Source of the DNA: JAGRCP01 sp942490705
Lineage (GTDB): Bacteria > Chloroflexota > Anaerolineae > Caldilineales > Caldilineaceae
Assembly (NCBI GenBank): GCA_942490705.1
Contig: CALNXY010000017.1
Location: 12,330 to 76,329, forward strand
DNA: 64,000 nt
Reading direction: 5' to 3'
Positions 42,466 through 52,111 of this stretch are shown here, one piece after another. Under the pieces are notes generated by a model, which saw nothing but the letters and a program-made list of their open reading frames with translations, made no database searches and was not told where the DNA came from. Position 1 is the first letter of the stretch, and each line of letters begins with the position of its first letter. Made by a program: the position numbers and the translations under genes.

Positions 42466-43853
42466 ATGAAGAAATCCCGATGGTTGCCTGTCATGGTATT
42501 GTTAGTATTCAGCCTGCTCCTTGCTGCGTGTGGCGGCGCGCCAGCCGCGCCTGCCGGCGGGGACGCCGCGCCGGCGAGCGACAGCGGCGAAGCAGATGCC
42601 AGCGACGAAGCCGTCACGATTCAGTATCTGCTGTGGGATACTCTCCAGCTCCCCCCTACCAACAATGTGTCGACAACTTCATGGCGGCCAATCCCAATGT
42701 TACCGTCGAGATTACCTCGAGTGGCTGGGATGACTATTGGAATACGATTCAGACCGGCATGGTCGCCGGCACGGCGCCAGATGTCTTCACCGACCACCTG
42801 GCCAAGTACCCCGAGTTTGCCGCTAAGGAGCAATTGGTTGATATTCAGCCGCTCGTCGAGAGAGACGGCGTTGATCTGGATGTCTACATCGGCGAACTAG
42901 CCGATCTCTGGGCACGCGACGGCAAGCGCTTTGGCTTACCTAAGGACTGGGATACGGTCGCAATCGCCTATAACACTGAAGCAATCGACGCCGCGGGTGT
43001 AACCGTGGACGATCTGAACAGCCTGACCTGGAATCCGGAAGACGGCGGTACCTTTGGCGAAATGATTGCCCAACTCAGCATTGATGCCAACGGCAACAAC
43101 GGCCTGAGCCCCGATTTCGACAGCTCAAACGTCGCCCAGTACGGCTTGATCATTGAACAAAATGGTGGGCCCTATGGGCAGACTGCGTGGAGCTGGCTCA
43201 CCAACACCACCGGCTGGACCTTTAACGACGGTCTCTACGATACCAAGTACAACTATGATGATCCGCGCTTCATTGCCTCGCTGCAGTGGGTGGCCGATCA
43301 GATGGCTGCCGGCTACATCATGCCGGAAGCGCAGGTCTCAAGCTTGGGTGGACCGGCTGCCTTCCAGAGCGGTTTGGGCGCGCTGCATGCCAACGGTTCC
43401 TGGCAGATCGGTAACCTGTCGAGTCAGTCGTCCTTCCCCGTCGGCTTTGCCCGTCTGCCGGAGGGTCCCGAAGGACGCAAGAGCATGTTCAACGGTCTTG
43501 CCGACTCGATCTGGGTTGGCACCGAACATCTTGAGGAATCCTGGCAGCTCGTGAAATACCTGGCTTCCCAGGAATGCGCCGATATCGTCGGTGAGGCCGG
43601 CGTTGTCTTCCCCGCCCAGCAGTCGGCAGTCGACAAGGCGCTGGCCGCTTATGAGGCCAAGGGGCTGGACGTGTCCGCCTTTACCGAACAGGCATTGGCA
43701 GAGGGTGGTACCTTCCTCTTCCCGGTAACGGACAATGCATCAGAGGTCACGGCCATTATGAATCCGGCCGTGCAGAGCATCATGCTCGGCCAGACCGATG
43801 CGGAAACGGCGCTGACCAAGGCTGCCGCCGACGTGAACGCATTGTTTGAGTAA
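42466..43853 (+). CDS. ABC sugar-binding lipoprotein (CUT1), one frameshift
   Basis: The binding protein for the permeases upstream. ATG 42466 after GGAGG starts a lipoprotein signal, VLLVFSLLLAACGG (lipobox LAAC), followed by an Ala/Gly/Asp linker. The frame then breaks near 42651: inserting one C in a six-C run restores the mature protein, which continues DNFMAANPNVTVEITSSGWD, TAPDVFTDHLAKYPEFAAKE and so on to a normal length of ~460 residues. The rest of the protein is intact, so a sequencing error in the homopolymer is likely, though a real mutation is possible. Confidence 0.85.
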
Positions 43854-43871
43854 AGAATGCGCTCCCGTGTG

Positions 43872-43904
43872 GGAGTGGCAACAACGCTACGTACTTGCCA
43901 CTCC
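43872..43904 (+). other. Hairpin after the CUT1 binding-protein gene
   Basis: GGAGTGGCAA pairs with TTGCCACTCC across a 13-nt loop, 19 bp after the stop codon. There is no T run, so it more likely protects the message or causes partial termination than ends the operon. Confidence 0.5.
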
Positions 43905-43944
43905 TGCCGGGTTCACGATGTTGAGACCCGAACGAATACGCAGG

Positions 43945-45645
43945 ATGAACGTTATGCAGCCGATGAAAAGCGTGTGCCGGACAAGCAGACGAGCTGTCTT
44001 GATGCTGGCCTGGTGCACCCTTCTCATCGGCTGCGGCGCGCCGGCCAATGCCTTGCCGGAAACGAACGTGCATGCGGCTCCTGTCACGGTTGAGGTTGCC
44101 AATTTGCACGATGCGCAAGCGTGTGCCGGCCACTTCCTTGCCCACGATCTTCCCCATACGACGCAGCCACCCGGTAGCGCAACGCGCCTCTTTGACAGCA
44201 ATGGCGCTGGTCTGGCCATCAACGATCTGGACAATGACGGCGATCTCGATATTATCCTGGCCAATCTCAGCCAGCCGGCCACCCTGCTCTGGAACCAGGG
44301 CGATCTCACCTTTCGGCGGGACGACGTGCCACTCATGCGCCGGGCGCGGGCCGTGGCCGCAGTCGACGTCGATGGCGACGGCTGGATCGACCTGACATTT
44401 ACGAATGGGGTCGGCTCGGTGACCTTTTTGCGCAACGAGGGGGATTCGAGCTTTGCGTTGACGCCGCTGCCGGGCGTCAATCAAGTTGCCTATGCCATGC
44501 ACTGGGCCGATTGGGACGCCGACGGTGATCTGGATCTGGCCACCGGCTCTTATGATGCCGGGCTCATGGTCGAGCAGGCCAATGCGGTCCTCAATGGCCA
44601 GGGCGGTGCAAGATACTATGAGCAGATCGATGGTGAGTTTGTTGCCCACGATCTAGCCAGTGAGTCCCAGGCCTTGGCGATCACAGCCTTCGACTTCAAT
44701 CACGATGGTCGCCTTGATATCGTGATCGGCAACGATTTTGATCTGCCTGACTACATCTACCTGCAAGGCAGCGACGGCTCATGGCAGGAGGCCGCACCGC
44801 TGCGCACTTTCACCCACAGCACCATGGGCTTTGATCGCGTCGACAGCGATAATGATGGCCAGTGGGAACTCTTTGCCACCGACATGAAACCTTATCAGCG
44901 TGACCCTATCGTGCTGGCGGCTTGGACACCGCTCATGCAGAATGGCTATGAAACGCGGCGTAAAGACGATCCGCAGATTTCAGAAAACGTTTTGCAAACG
45001 CCGGCTACCGCTGGCGCTTTTCGCAACCGCGCTTATGCTCGGGGTATTGATGCGACAGGCTGGAGCTGGTCGGGTAAATTCGGTGATCTGGACAATGACG
45101 GTCACCAGGATCTCTACGCCGTCAATGGCATGATTGCCGAGGACCTGCTTGATTATCTGCCGGCCGGTGAATTGGTCGAAGAAAACCAGGCGTTGCGCAA
45201 CACAGGCGATCAGCGTTTCTCAGTCGCGCCGGCGTGGCGGTTGAACTCCACTCGTAGCGGGCGCAGCATGAGCATGGCTGACCTGGACCATGACGGCGAT
45301 CTGGATATTGTGGTCAACAACTTGAACAGTCCCGCTCAGCTCTTTGAGAATCAGCTTTGCGCGGGGAGCGGCCTGCTCGTTGGCCTGGATTGGCCGGCCG
45401 TGATGAATCGTCAGGCATTAGGGGCTGAGGTGACCTTGCATACCTCTGGTGGCGATCTCAAACGAGATGTACGCTCCGCGAGCGGCTACTTGTCTGGCGA
45501 TCCGGCCCATATTCACTTTGGTGTGCCCGCAACAAGTACCGTTGAGGGGCTGACCGTACGCTGGCCCGACGGCGCTATTAGCCGGATCGACAATCTGTCC
45601 AGCGGCGTCATGTTGACGATTCGCCGCCTGCCGGATGAGCGCTAG
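43945..45645 (+). CDS. FG-GAP/VCBS-repeat lipoprotein with UnbV (ASPIC) domain
   Basis: About 566 residues. Lipoprotein-like signal VLMLAWCTLLIGCGAP (lipobox LIGC). Seven calcium-binding-type repeats follow: DLDNDGDLDIIL, DVDGDGWIDLTF, DWDADGDLDLAT, DFNHDGRLDIVI, DSDNDGQWELFA, DLDNDGHQDLYA and DLDHDGDLDIVV, which fold as a beta-propeller. The end LTVRWPDGAISRIDNLSSG is the ASPIC/UnbV domain. Such surface proteins accompany glycan utilisation or cell adhesion. Start codon uncertain among ATG 43945, 43954 and 43963. Confidence 0.82.
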   Translation: MNVMQPMKSVCRTSRRAVLMLAWCTLLIGCGAPANALPETNVHAAPVTVEVANLHDAQACAGHFLAHDLPHTTQPPGSATRLFDSNGAGLAINDLDNDGDLDIILANLSQPATLLWNQGDLTFRRDDVPLMRRARAVAAVDVDGDGWIDLTFTNGVGSVTFLRNEGDSSFALTPLPGVNQVAYAMHWADWDADGDLDLATGSYDAGLMVEQANAVLNGQGGARYYEQIDGEFVAHDLASESQALAITAFDFNHDGRLDIVIGNDFDLPDYIYLQGSDGSWQEAAPLRTFTHSTMGFDRVDSDNDGQWELFATDMKPYQRDPIVLAAWTPLMQNGYETRRKDDPQISENVLQTPATAGAFRNRAYARGIDATGWSWSGKFGDLDNDGHQDLYAVNGMIAEDLLDYLPAGELVEENQALRNTGDQRFSVAPAWRLNSTRSGRSMSMADLDHDGDLDIVVNNLNSPAQLFENQLCAGSGLLVGLDWPAVMNRQALGAEVTLHTSGGDLKRDVRSASGYLSGDPAHIHFGVPATSTVEGLTVRWPDGAISRIDNLSSGVMLTIRRLPDER

Positions 45646-45695
45646 TGCATCGGCAATTTCTATTTAACGAGTTTGCGAAGTTGTTCGTGCCGATG

Positions 45696-45754
45696 CCTTT
45701 AGGTTCCGCCACGGCAAAACGAGCCGTCAATTCAAGATTGGCGGAACACTAAGG
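45696..45754. repeat. Small inverted-repeat element
   Basis: CCTTTAGGTTCCGCC (45696) is mirrored by GGCGGAACACTAAGG (ending 45754) with few mismatches. A second long-range pair, GCATCGGCA (45647) with TGCCGATGC (45688-45696), lies just before it. Either a terminator-like structure or a tiny insertion. Confidence 0.4.
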
Positions 45755-45789
45755 GTGATTATTTACTGCCGTTACGGGAAAGGCTGTTT

Positions 45790-46566
45790 ATGAACGCGAC
45801 AGTACGGACGGGGAAACCGCATGCTGCGTTTTGGACGCTCCTCAGCCCCGGGGAGCGGACGCTGCGATTTGCGATTGCCACAGCAGTGGCGCTCACAGCC
45901 TGGGGCGGACTCATCTGGCGCGCTGACATGCCGATCTGGGGCGCAACGACCGTCGCGTTGGGGGTTATGGCTGTGCCGGCATTCTTGAAATGGCGTACGG
46001 ACTTCCAGCATTACGGCGCGGCAGCGGTGTTGCTCAGCATGTTACTCGTCATGCAGGGGTTTCACACCATCGAGCACTTCTCCCAGGTGTTCCAGTATTA
46101 CGTCCTCAATCAGCCGCCGGCATTCTCCCAGGGACTGCTATCCACGCTCAACAATGAGTGGGTCCATTTTTCCTGGAATTGGGCCGTTGTGACCGTGCTC
46201 ATCGTTTTGATACGGGGCGGCATGCGCAACCGGTGGGCGTGGGTTTTGCTCATCTGGGCTTTCGCCCATAGCCTCGAACACACCTATATGCTCGTTCGGT
46301 ATCTGCGCGTCGTGCAGGAACTGGCCAGCCTGGGCATTGCGGCGCCCCCGGCCGTCGCCGGCAGCCTGCCCGGCATTCTCGGGCGCGACGGGTGGTTGGC
46401 GATCAGCGGTTTCTGTGGACAGATACCCGGTCTGACCACGACCTCGCGCATAGCCGTTCACTTCTGGTGGAACTTTGGCGAGATGACGCTTTTGCTGGCT
46501 GCCGCCTGGGCGGCCGCGCCCCGGTTGTTGGGAATGGATTCCGACATCAAGGGAACAAAGGAGTGA
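45790..46566 (+). CDS. Hypothetical membrane protein with paired histidines
   Basis: This 258-residue protein has about seven hydrophobic segments. Histidines recur in or near membrane helices: MQGFHTIEHFSQ, WVHFSWNW, FAHSLEHTYML and AVHFWWNFGEM. The arrangement suggests heme or metal binding in the membrane (inference). No known family recognised. It stands between the FG-GAP lipoprotein and the first GH4 gene; the spacing (145 and 86 bp) leaves co-transcription open. Confidence 0.6.
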   Translation: MNATVRTGKPHAAFWTLLSPGERTLRFAIATAVALTAWGGLIWRADMPIWGATTVALGVMAVPAFLKWRTDFQHYGAAAVLLSMLLVMQGFHTIEHFSQVFQYYVLNQPPAFSQGLLSTLNNEWVHFSWNWAVVTVLIVLIRGGMRNRWAWVLLIWAFAHSLEHTYMLVRYLRVVQELASLGIAAPPAVAGSLPGILGRDGWLAISGFCGQIPGLTTTSRIAVHFWWNFGEMTLLLAAAWAAAPRLLGMDSDIKGTKE

Positions 46567-46652
46567 TGGAAGAGCGATATTGCACAGCCGTTCGTCTTGC
46601 ATGACTTACCTATAAGGTCGATCGAAACAACCTAAAGTGAAGGACGCTGAAA

Positions 46653-48038
46653 ATGACCAAAATTACCTTTGTGGGCGCAGGCAGCACCGTTTTTGCCAAA
46701 AACTTGCTCGGCGATATTCTGAGTTATCCTGAACTTCAGGACGCTACCATCAGCCTGCACGACATTGATCCTGAGCGGTTGCGTACCTCTGAAATTGTGG
46801 CGCGCAAGGTGGCCACGGCGTTGGGCGCGCAGCCGACGATCGAAACCAGCCTGGATCGGCGTCGCGCCCTGGATGGCAGCGACTATGCCATCACCATGAT
46901 TCAGGTCGGCGGATACAAGCCCAGCACGGTGGTGGATTTTGAGGTGCCCAAGCAGTATGGCCTGCGCCAGACCATTGCCGACACTCTGGGGATCGGCGGC
47001 ATCATGCGCGGTCTACGCACCATTCCCGTGTTGCTGGAGATGTGCCACGATATGGAGGAACTCTGCCCCGACGTGACGTTGCTCCAATACGTCAACCCCA
47101 TGGCCATGAATTGTTGGGCCATTAACCGGGCCACGTCGATCAAGACCGTAGGCCTCTGCCACAGCGTCCAGGGAACCGCTCATCAACTGGCGGATGACAT
47201 CGGCGTGCCGTATGACGAGATCAACTACGTCTGCGCCGGCATCAACCACATGGCCTACTACCTCACCTTTGAGCAGGACGGCCGGGATCTCTATCCCGAG
47301 ATCCGGCGCGTGCTGGAGGAGGATCGGGTGCCGGATTGGAACCGGGTGCGCTACGAAATGTTCCGGCGTCTGGGTTATTTCGTCACCGAGTCGAGCGAGC
47401 ATTTCAGCGAATATGTGCCCTGGTTTATCAAGCGCGATCGGCCCGATCTGCTGGAGACCTACAATATCCCGCTTGATGAGTACATCACGCGCTGTGAGTT
47501 TCAGATTTCGACCTGGGAGGCAATGCGCAACCGCTTCGAGGCGGATGACATTGAGTTTCGGGTAGCCGGCAACGGCGCTGCAGAGGAGCATGTGCCCATG
47601 GACGGCAGCGTGCGCGAGATTGACCGCATCGTCAACAACATGCTGACGCTCAAGCGCAGCCTGGAGTACGGATCTCAGATCATCTATGGCATGGAAACCG
47701 GCGAGCCCCAGGTGATCTATGGCAATGTCATGAATGACGGGCTGATTGATAACCTGCCCCAGGACTGCTGCGTGGAGGTGCCCTGCTTGGTGGACAAGAA
47801 TGGGGTGCAACCGGTGCATGTCGGCGCCTTGCCCGTGCATCTGGCCGCGCTCATGCAGACGAATATTAATGTTCAGCGACTGACCGTCGAGGCGGCGCTT
47901 ACCGGCAGGCGTGAGCACGTCTATCACGCCGCCATGCTTGATCCTCACACGGCAGCCGAGCTCGATCTTGAACAGACATGGTCGTTGGTCGATGACATGA
48001 TTGAAGCCCATGGTGACATGCTGCCGGCGTACGAGTAG
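46653..48038 (+). CDS. GH4 glycosidase, alpha-galactosidase (MelA)-like
   Basis: This 461-residue enzyme uses NAD+ and a divalent metal to cleave glycosides by an oxidation-elimination route. The NAD site is ITFVGAGSTVFAKNLLGDIL. The metal-site Cys-His segment is GLCHSVQGTAHQLADDIG, which in GH4 is the alpha-galactosidase version, and CAGINHMAYYL follows. NPMAMNCWAINR and EYVPWFIKRDRPDLLETYNI also match MelA. No signal peptide, so it acts on imported oligosaccharides. AAGGA precedes ATG. A second GH4 gene follows at 48429. Confidence 0.9.
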   Translation: MTKITFVGAGSTVFAKNLLGDILSYPELQDATISLHDIDPERLRTSEIVARKVATALGAQPTIETSLDRRRALDGSDYAITMIQVGGYKPSTVVDFEVPKQYGLRQTIADTLGIGGIMRGLRTIPVLLEMCHDMEELCPDVTLLQYVNPMAMNCWAINRATSIKTVGLCHSVQGTAHQLADDIGVPYDEINYVCAGINHMAYYLTFEQDGRDLYPEIRRVLEEDRVPDWNRVRYEMFRRLGYFVTESSEHFSEYVPWFIKRDRPDLLETYNIPLDEYITRCEFQISTWEAMRNRFEADDIEFRVAGNGAAEEHVPMDGSVREIDRIVNNMLTLKRSLEYGSQIIYGMETGEPQVIYGNVMNDGLIDNLPQDCCVEVPCLVDKNGVQPVHVGALPVHLAALMQTNINVQRLTVEAALTGRREHVYHAAMLDPHTAAELDLEQTWSLVDDMIEAHGDMLPAYE

Positions 48039-48073
48039 CGTTCTCTTCACAAGTACGGAAAGAAGGCACAGGT

Positions 48074-48394
48074 ATGTTTTTTGAGCTACGACAGTATGAG
48101 ATCAAACCCGGCTGCCAGGCGGCGTGGATTGCCCTAATGGAACAGGAAATTATTCCTTTTCAGATTTCCAAAGGCATGGTTGTCATCGGCAGCTTTGTCG
48201 GCGAAACGGATGAAAGCGTCTATGTTTGGATTCGACGCTTTGAGAGCGAAGAGGAGCGAGCAGCGCTTTATGCGGCGGTCTATGAATCAGAGAAGTGGAA
48301 AGAGGATCTAAGTCCGAAAGTCGGCGCATTGATGAACCGCGAGGCAATTCAGGTCACGCGAATCGTTGCTACGCCCAAGTCAGTCCTTCAATAA
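48074..48394 (+). CDS. NIPSNAP-family protein
   Basis: This 106-residue ferredoxin-like fold protein has the family features ELRQYEIKPGCQAAWIALME, VVIGSFVGETDESVYVWIRR and FESEEERAALYAAVYESEKW. NIPSNAP proteins are widespread with unclear roles and are often placed with sugar catabolism in this kind of bacterium (recollection). It sits between two GH4 genes with 35-bp gaps, so it belongs to their operon. Confidence 0.85.
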   Translation: MFFELRQYEIKPGCQAAWIALMEQEIIPFQISKGMVVIGSFVGETDESVYVWIRRFESEEERAALYAAVYESEKWKEDLSPKVGALMNREAIQVTRIVATPKSVLQ

Positions 48395-48428
48395 CCGTAA
48401 ATCATCACCTCTACGGAACACAACCACC

Positions 48429-49763
48429 ATGCCCAAGATTACCTTTATCGGCGCCGGAAGCTTTGGCTTTACGCGCACGCTGGTCCGCGATATTCTCACC
48501 TTTCCGCTGCTCGAAGGCTCGACGATCTGCCTTATGGACATCAGCCCCGAGCGGCTGGAACTGATCACGCGCGCCATCCAGCGCATCGTTGACGAGGGCG
48601 GCTATCCCGCCCAGGTCGTGGCGACGACAGACCGCGAGGAAGCCCTGCGCGATGCCGACTACGTCATGGTCACCATTCTGGCCGGCTCCACCGACGTCTG
48701 GCGCCACGACATCGAGATCCCGAAAAAATATGGCGTCGACACCAACGTCGGCGATACGCGTGGACCATCGGGCATCTTCCGCGCCCTGCGCACCATTCCG
48801 GTCATGCTTGACATTGCGCGTGACATGGAACGCCTCTGCCCTGACGCCACGATGCTCAACTACACCAATCCCATGGCCATGCTCTGCCGGGCCATGGCGC
48901 GGGAAACATCCATACAACTCACGGGGCTCTGCCACAGCGTGCAGGGCACGGCCGAGATGCTGGCCGGCTGGATCGGCGCGCCCATGGACGAGATCACCTA
49001 CACCTGCGCCGGCATCAACCACATGGCCTGGTACCTTCAGTACGAGTGGAACGGCGAAGACGCCTATCCGCTGATCCGCCAGGCCATCACCGAGCGGGAA
49101 GAGGTCTACAAGGAAGAGATAGTGCGCAACGAGATGTTCCTGGCCTTCGATCGCTATGTGACCGAGTCGAGCGGCCATAATTCTGAGTACAACCCCTGGT
49201 TCCGCAAACGGCAGGATCTGATCGACAAATACTGCATCGACGGCACGGGCTGGAATCCCGGCGAGTATGCCTACATCCTCAAGGAGTATGAAAAACGGGA
49301 GGATAGCTGGATGGATTCGATCCTGGAGTGGCTGAATGATCCGGAGCCCCGCGATCTGGCACGCGGTCACGAATACGCGGCCTACATCGTCAATGCGCTC
49401 GAGGGCGGTGAGCCCTTCCAGTTTAACGGTAACGTCGCCAATACCGGTCTGGTCACCAACCTGCCTGAGGGGGCCTGCGTGGAAGTGCCGGTCTGGGCCA
49501 GCCGCAGCGGTTTCCAGGCCGTGGGCGTGGGCGCGCTGCCGCCCCAGTGCGCTATCCTGACCAACCAGAGCGCGCAAATCGAGGAGATGGCAGTCGAAGG
49601 CTGCCTCACCGGCGACAAACGGCTGATTTATCAGGCCATTGCCAACGATCCGCTGACGGCCGCAGTACTCTCCCTGGCCGAGATTCAGGACATGGTCGAC
49701 GAGATGTTTGCGCAAAACGCCGACTATCTGCCGACTTTTGCAGCGGCAGAGGCACGCAGCTAG
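48429..49763 (+). CDS. GH4 glycosidase, alpha-galactosidase (MelA)-like, second copy
   Basis: A 444-residue relative of the enzyme at 46653. NAD site ITFIGAGSFGFTRTLVRDIL, signature GLCHSVQGTAEMLAGWIGAP and CAGINHMAWYL; ESSGHNSEYNPWFRKRQDLI is also typical. The two proteins are clearly diverged rather than a recent duplication, suggesting different glycoside substrates. ATG 48429 starts the NAD strand; frames upstream overlap NIPSNAP and are not used. Confidence 0.9.
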   Translation: MPKITFIGAGSFGFTRTLVRDILTFPLLEGSTICLMDISPERLELITRAIQRIVDEGGYPAQVVATTDREEALRDADYVMVTILAGSTDVWRHDIEIPKKYGVDTNVGDTRGPSGIFRALRTIPVMLDIARDMERLCPDATMLNYTNPMAMLCRAMARETSIQLTGLCHSVQGTAEMLAGWIGAPMDEITYTCAGINHMAWYLQYEWNGEDAYPLIRQAITEREEVYKEEIVRNEMFLAFDRYVTESSGHNSEYNPWFRKRQDLIDKYCIDGTGWNPGEYAYILKEYEKREDSWMDSILEWLNDPEPRDLARGHEYAAYIVNALEGGEPFQFNGNVANTGLVTNLPEGACVEVPVWASRSGFQAVGVGALPPQCAILTNQSAQIEEMAVEGCLTGDKRLIYQAIANDPLTAAVLSLAEIQDMVDEMFAQNADYLPTFAAAEARS

Positions 49764-49804
49764 AAAAAGCGTTCTGTGGAGCTTTCGATGAGGAGGCAGA
49801 TCCT

Positions 49805-50181
49805 ATGAAGCTGTGGAGGGCATGAACTCAGTCACTGGGGGGGGGGGGGGGGGGGGGGGGGGGCGGTGGGCCTTCCTGCAGGGTATGGGCGCAACCGCGA
49901 TTTTTGCGCACTATCACGCGGGGCGGGCGCTGCGGGACAAGCAAAACACCTACGCTATTTAACGCAGCGACGGCAGCGAACGACTCTTTGATAACCTGGC
50001 AGATCCCTATCAGATGCATAATCTGGTCGGTGACCCGGCTCATGACGAGCGGCTCAACCGGTTCCGCGCCCTGTTGCAGCAGCGCATGGAGGCCCTGAAC
50101 GATACCTTCGAATCCTGCACCTGGTACCGCGACAACTGGACGGAAGATCGACTCATCCTACGCACGGCGACAAACCCATGA
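49805..50181 (+). pseudogene. Sulfatase, only ends present, broken at a poly-G run
   Basis: GAGGAGG and ATG 49805 mark a plausible start, but only about 10 codons precede a run of 27 G. After the run, the frame reads RWAFLQGMGATAIF, LRDKQNTYAI, a stop (TAA 49960), then RSDGSERLFDNLADPYQMHN and LVGDPAHDERLNRFRALLQQ to a stop at 50181. This is the C-terminal end of a sulfatase (the SERLFDNLADPYQMHNLV signature). The body with the catalytic Cys is missing. The stop overlaps the next sulfatase start by ATGA. Assembly collapse at the poly-G is the simplest reading. Confidence 0.6.
49837..49863 (+). repeat. Run of 27 consecutive G
   Basis: A homopolymer of 27 G interrupts a sulfatase gene. Nothing comparable occurs elsewhere in the window. 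Confidence 0.98.
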
Positions 50182-51643
50182 CGCGACCCCACATCATTCT
50201 GATCATCACCGACCAGCAGCGCTATGACACCATCGCTGCGCTGGGCTTTCCCTACATGGAGACGCCCAATCTCGACCGGCTGTGCATGAGGGCGTGGCGT
50301 TCAGTCAGTGCCATATCACGGCCGCTTCCTGCGCGCCCTCGCGGGCTAGCCTCTTCACCGGCTACTATCCCCACACGACCGGCATCCTGCGCAATGCCGA
50401 CCATTGGCAGCATGGCTGGGTGGAGCAGCTGGCGGAGAGCGGGTACTACTGCGTCAACGTGGGCAAGATGCACACGTGGCCCTACGATACGCCCATGGGC
50501 TTCCATGAACGCTATGTGGTGGAGAACAAGGATCGATATCTCGAAGGGCGCTACTACTTTGACGAGTGGGACAAAGCCCTGCAGGCGCGTGGCTTGGTGA
50601 AGCAGCAGCGTGAGTTCTACCGCGAGCTGCCCGACTATGCCGAACGGCTGGGCGCGTTCGAGTGGGAACTGCCGGAGGATGCGCACCCCGATATGTTTGT
50701 GGGCGATCTTGCCTGCCGTTGGATCGACCTGAAGCCCGTGCTCGAAGCACCGCTCTTTCTGCAAATTGGCTTTCCCGGCCCCCATCCGCCCTACGACCCG
50801 ATTCCACGCTATGCCGAATCCTACCTGGAGAAAGAGCTGCCGCTTCAGCCGGTTGACGCTGCGGAGGCGGCCGCACAGCCGCCACCGTTCCAAGCCATGC
50901 GTCTCCACAATGTGGAAGTGGACCACGACTCGGTGGTCCATGCCCTCGAACCGACCGCTACGCAACGCCATCGCCAGCGCGCGTACTACCTGGCCAACGT
51001 CACGATGATTGACGAGAAAGTCGGGCAGATTCTCCAGTCGCTGGACGCCAAAGGCTATCTCGACAACGCGGTCGTCATCTTCACGTCGGATCACGGCGAT
51101 GCGCTGGGCGATCACGGCCATAGTCAGAAGTGGACGATGTACGACGTGATCACGCGCGAGCCCCTGGTCGTATGGGCGCCGGGCCGGTTTGACGGCGGGC
51201 GGACGGTCGACGGCCTCTGTCAGCTCATGGATGTCGGACCCATGATCATGGAATTGGCCGAGGTGGATCTGCCCGAGGATTGGGAGGCCGAGTCCATCCT
51301 GCCGGCGCTGCGCGACCCCGCTTGGGCCGGCCGCGAGGTCGTCTTTGCCGTGCATGGCCGCGACGGCATCCTGCAGGAGACCGAGTTCATGACCATGGTG
51401 CGCACGCAGGATTGGAAATTAGTCCACTTTTTGGATGAACCGTTCGGTCAACTCTTTCATCTCAGCACGGACCCTGACGAGATTGATGACCTGTGGGATG
51501 ATCCCGAATACGTTGAGCGCAAGCGTGCACTGCTTGATACCTTGCGCGAGTGGCGGATTCGCAGTCAATATCGGACCAAAGAGTGGGGCGACCTGGCGTT
51601 AAGGCATTCGGCACGTTGCACTCGCAAATCCAATCCGACATAA
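50178..51643 (+). CDS. Sulfatase, one frameshift near the start
   Basis: The frame begins PHIILIITDQQRYDTIAALG and is lost near 50284; adding one base restores NLDRL then HEGVAFSQCHITAASCAPSR and the rest, about 488 residues. CAPSRASLFTG is the formylglycine-type active site (CxPxR), and VVIFTSDHGDALGDHGHSQK gives the metal-binding DH residues. There is no signal peptide, so it would act in the cytoplasm, possibly on imported sulfated sugars. It is coupled to the broken sulfatase upstream. An anaerobic or aerobic maturase is not in the window. Confidence 0.85.
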
Positions 51644-51920
51644 CCAACGGACACCAACCTCGCGCGCAGCGTAGCAATCGCCATCGGGGCGCATGGGCAT
51701 GACCTCGCCGGCCACTACCGTCCTAATGCTCACAACCATATGATAACCCGTACGCCAACCCCGCTACCAAACCGGCGCGCTTGTGTGTCGATGCTCCAGC
51801 CCCGGCTCGTTGAAAGTTGCGAATTCGGCCTTATGGAAACTGCAACGCCGTGGTAAACCTGAGTACCTTGACTGGGCCGGCAACCGCCTCCACGTGAGCG
51901 ATTTGGGCGTTCCCTGAACA
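51644..51920. other. Intergenic region without convincing gene
   Basis: Between the sulfatase and the CUT2 promoter I find no frame with protein-like composition longer than about 40 codons, no terminator hairpin and no repeat known from elsewhere in the window. Confidence 0.5.
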
Positions 51921-51962
51921 TTGACAACGTTCTCTGGATTTAGTAGGATGAAAGCGCTTGCA
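51921..51962 (+). promoter_or_regulatory. CUT2 operon promoter with overlapping LacI/cre-like operator
   Basis: TTGACA (51921-51926) and TAGGAT (51944-51949) are 17 bp apart. TGAAAGCGCTTGCA (51949-51962), a near-palindrome with the central CGCG-like core of LacI/GalR-family and cre operators, starts at the last base of the -10 box and covers the expected transcription start. This is the layout of a repressed sugar operon. No LacI-family gene lies in the window. Confidence 0.65.
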
Positions 51963-52111
51963 AATCACGGCTCCCCAGCGTTGATTTGCCAAGTATCTTC
52001 CGACATTGGCCCCCGAAAACGTGTTGCGCCCTCAGTGGTAACGTGTATACTTTCGTTTGTAGTTTCGAACATCGTTTCCATCACAAATTTTTCCTAGAAG
52101 GAGGAAAAACC

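Noticed and set aside
42297..42650. N-terminal 118 residues of the long frame ending at 43853
   Set aside because: Arg/Cys-rich and without signal peptide; the real N-terminus is the lipoprotein signal in the other frame from 42466, joined by one indel.
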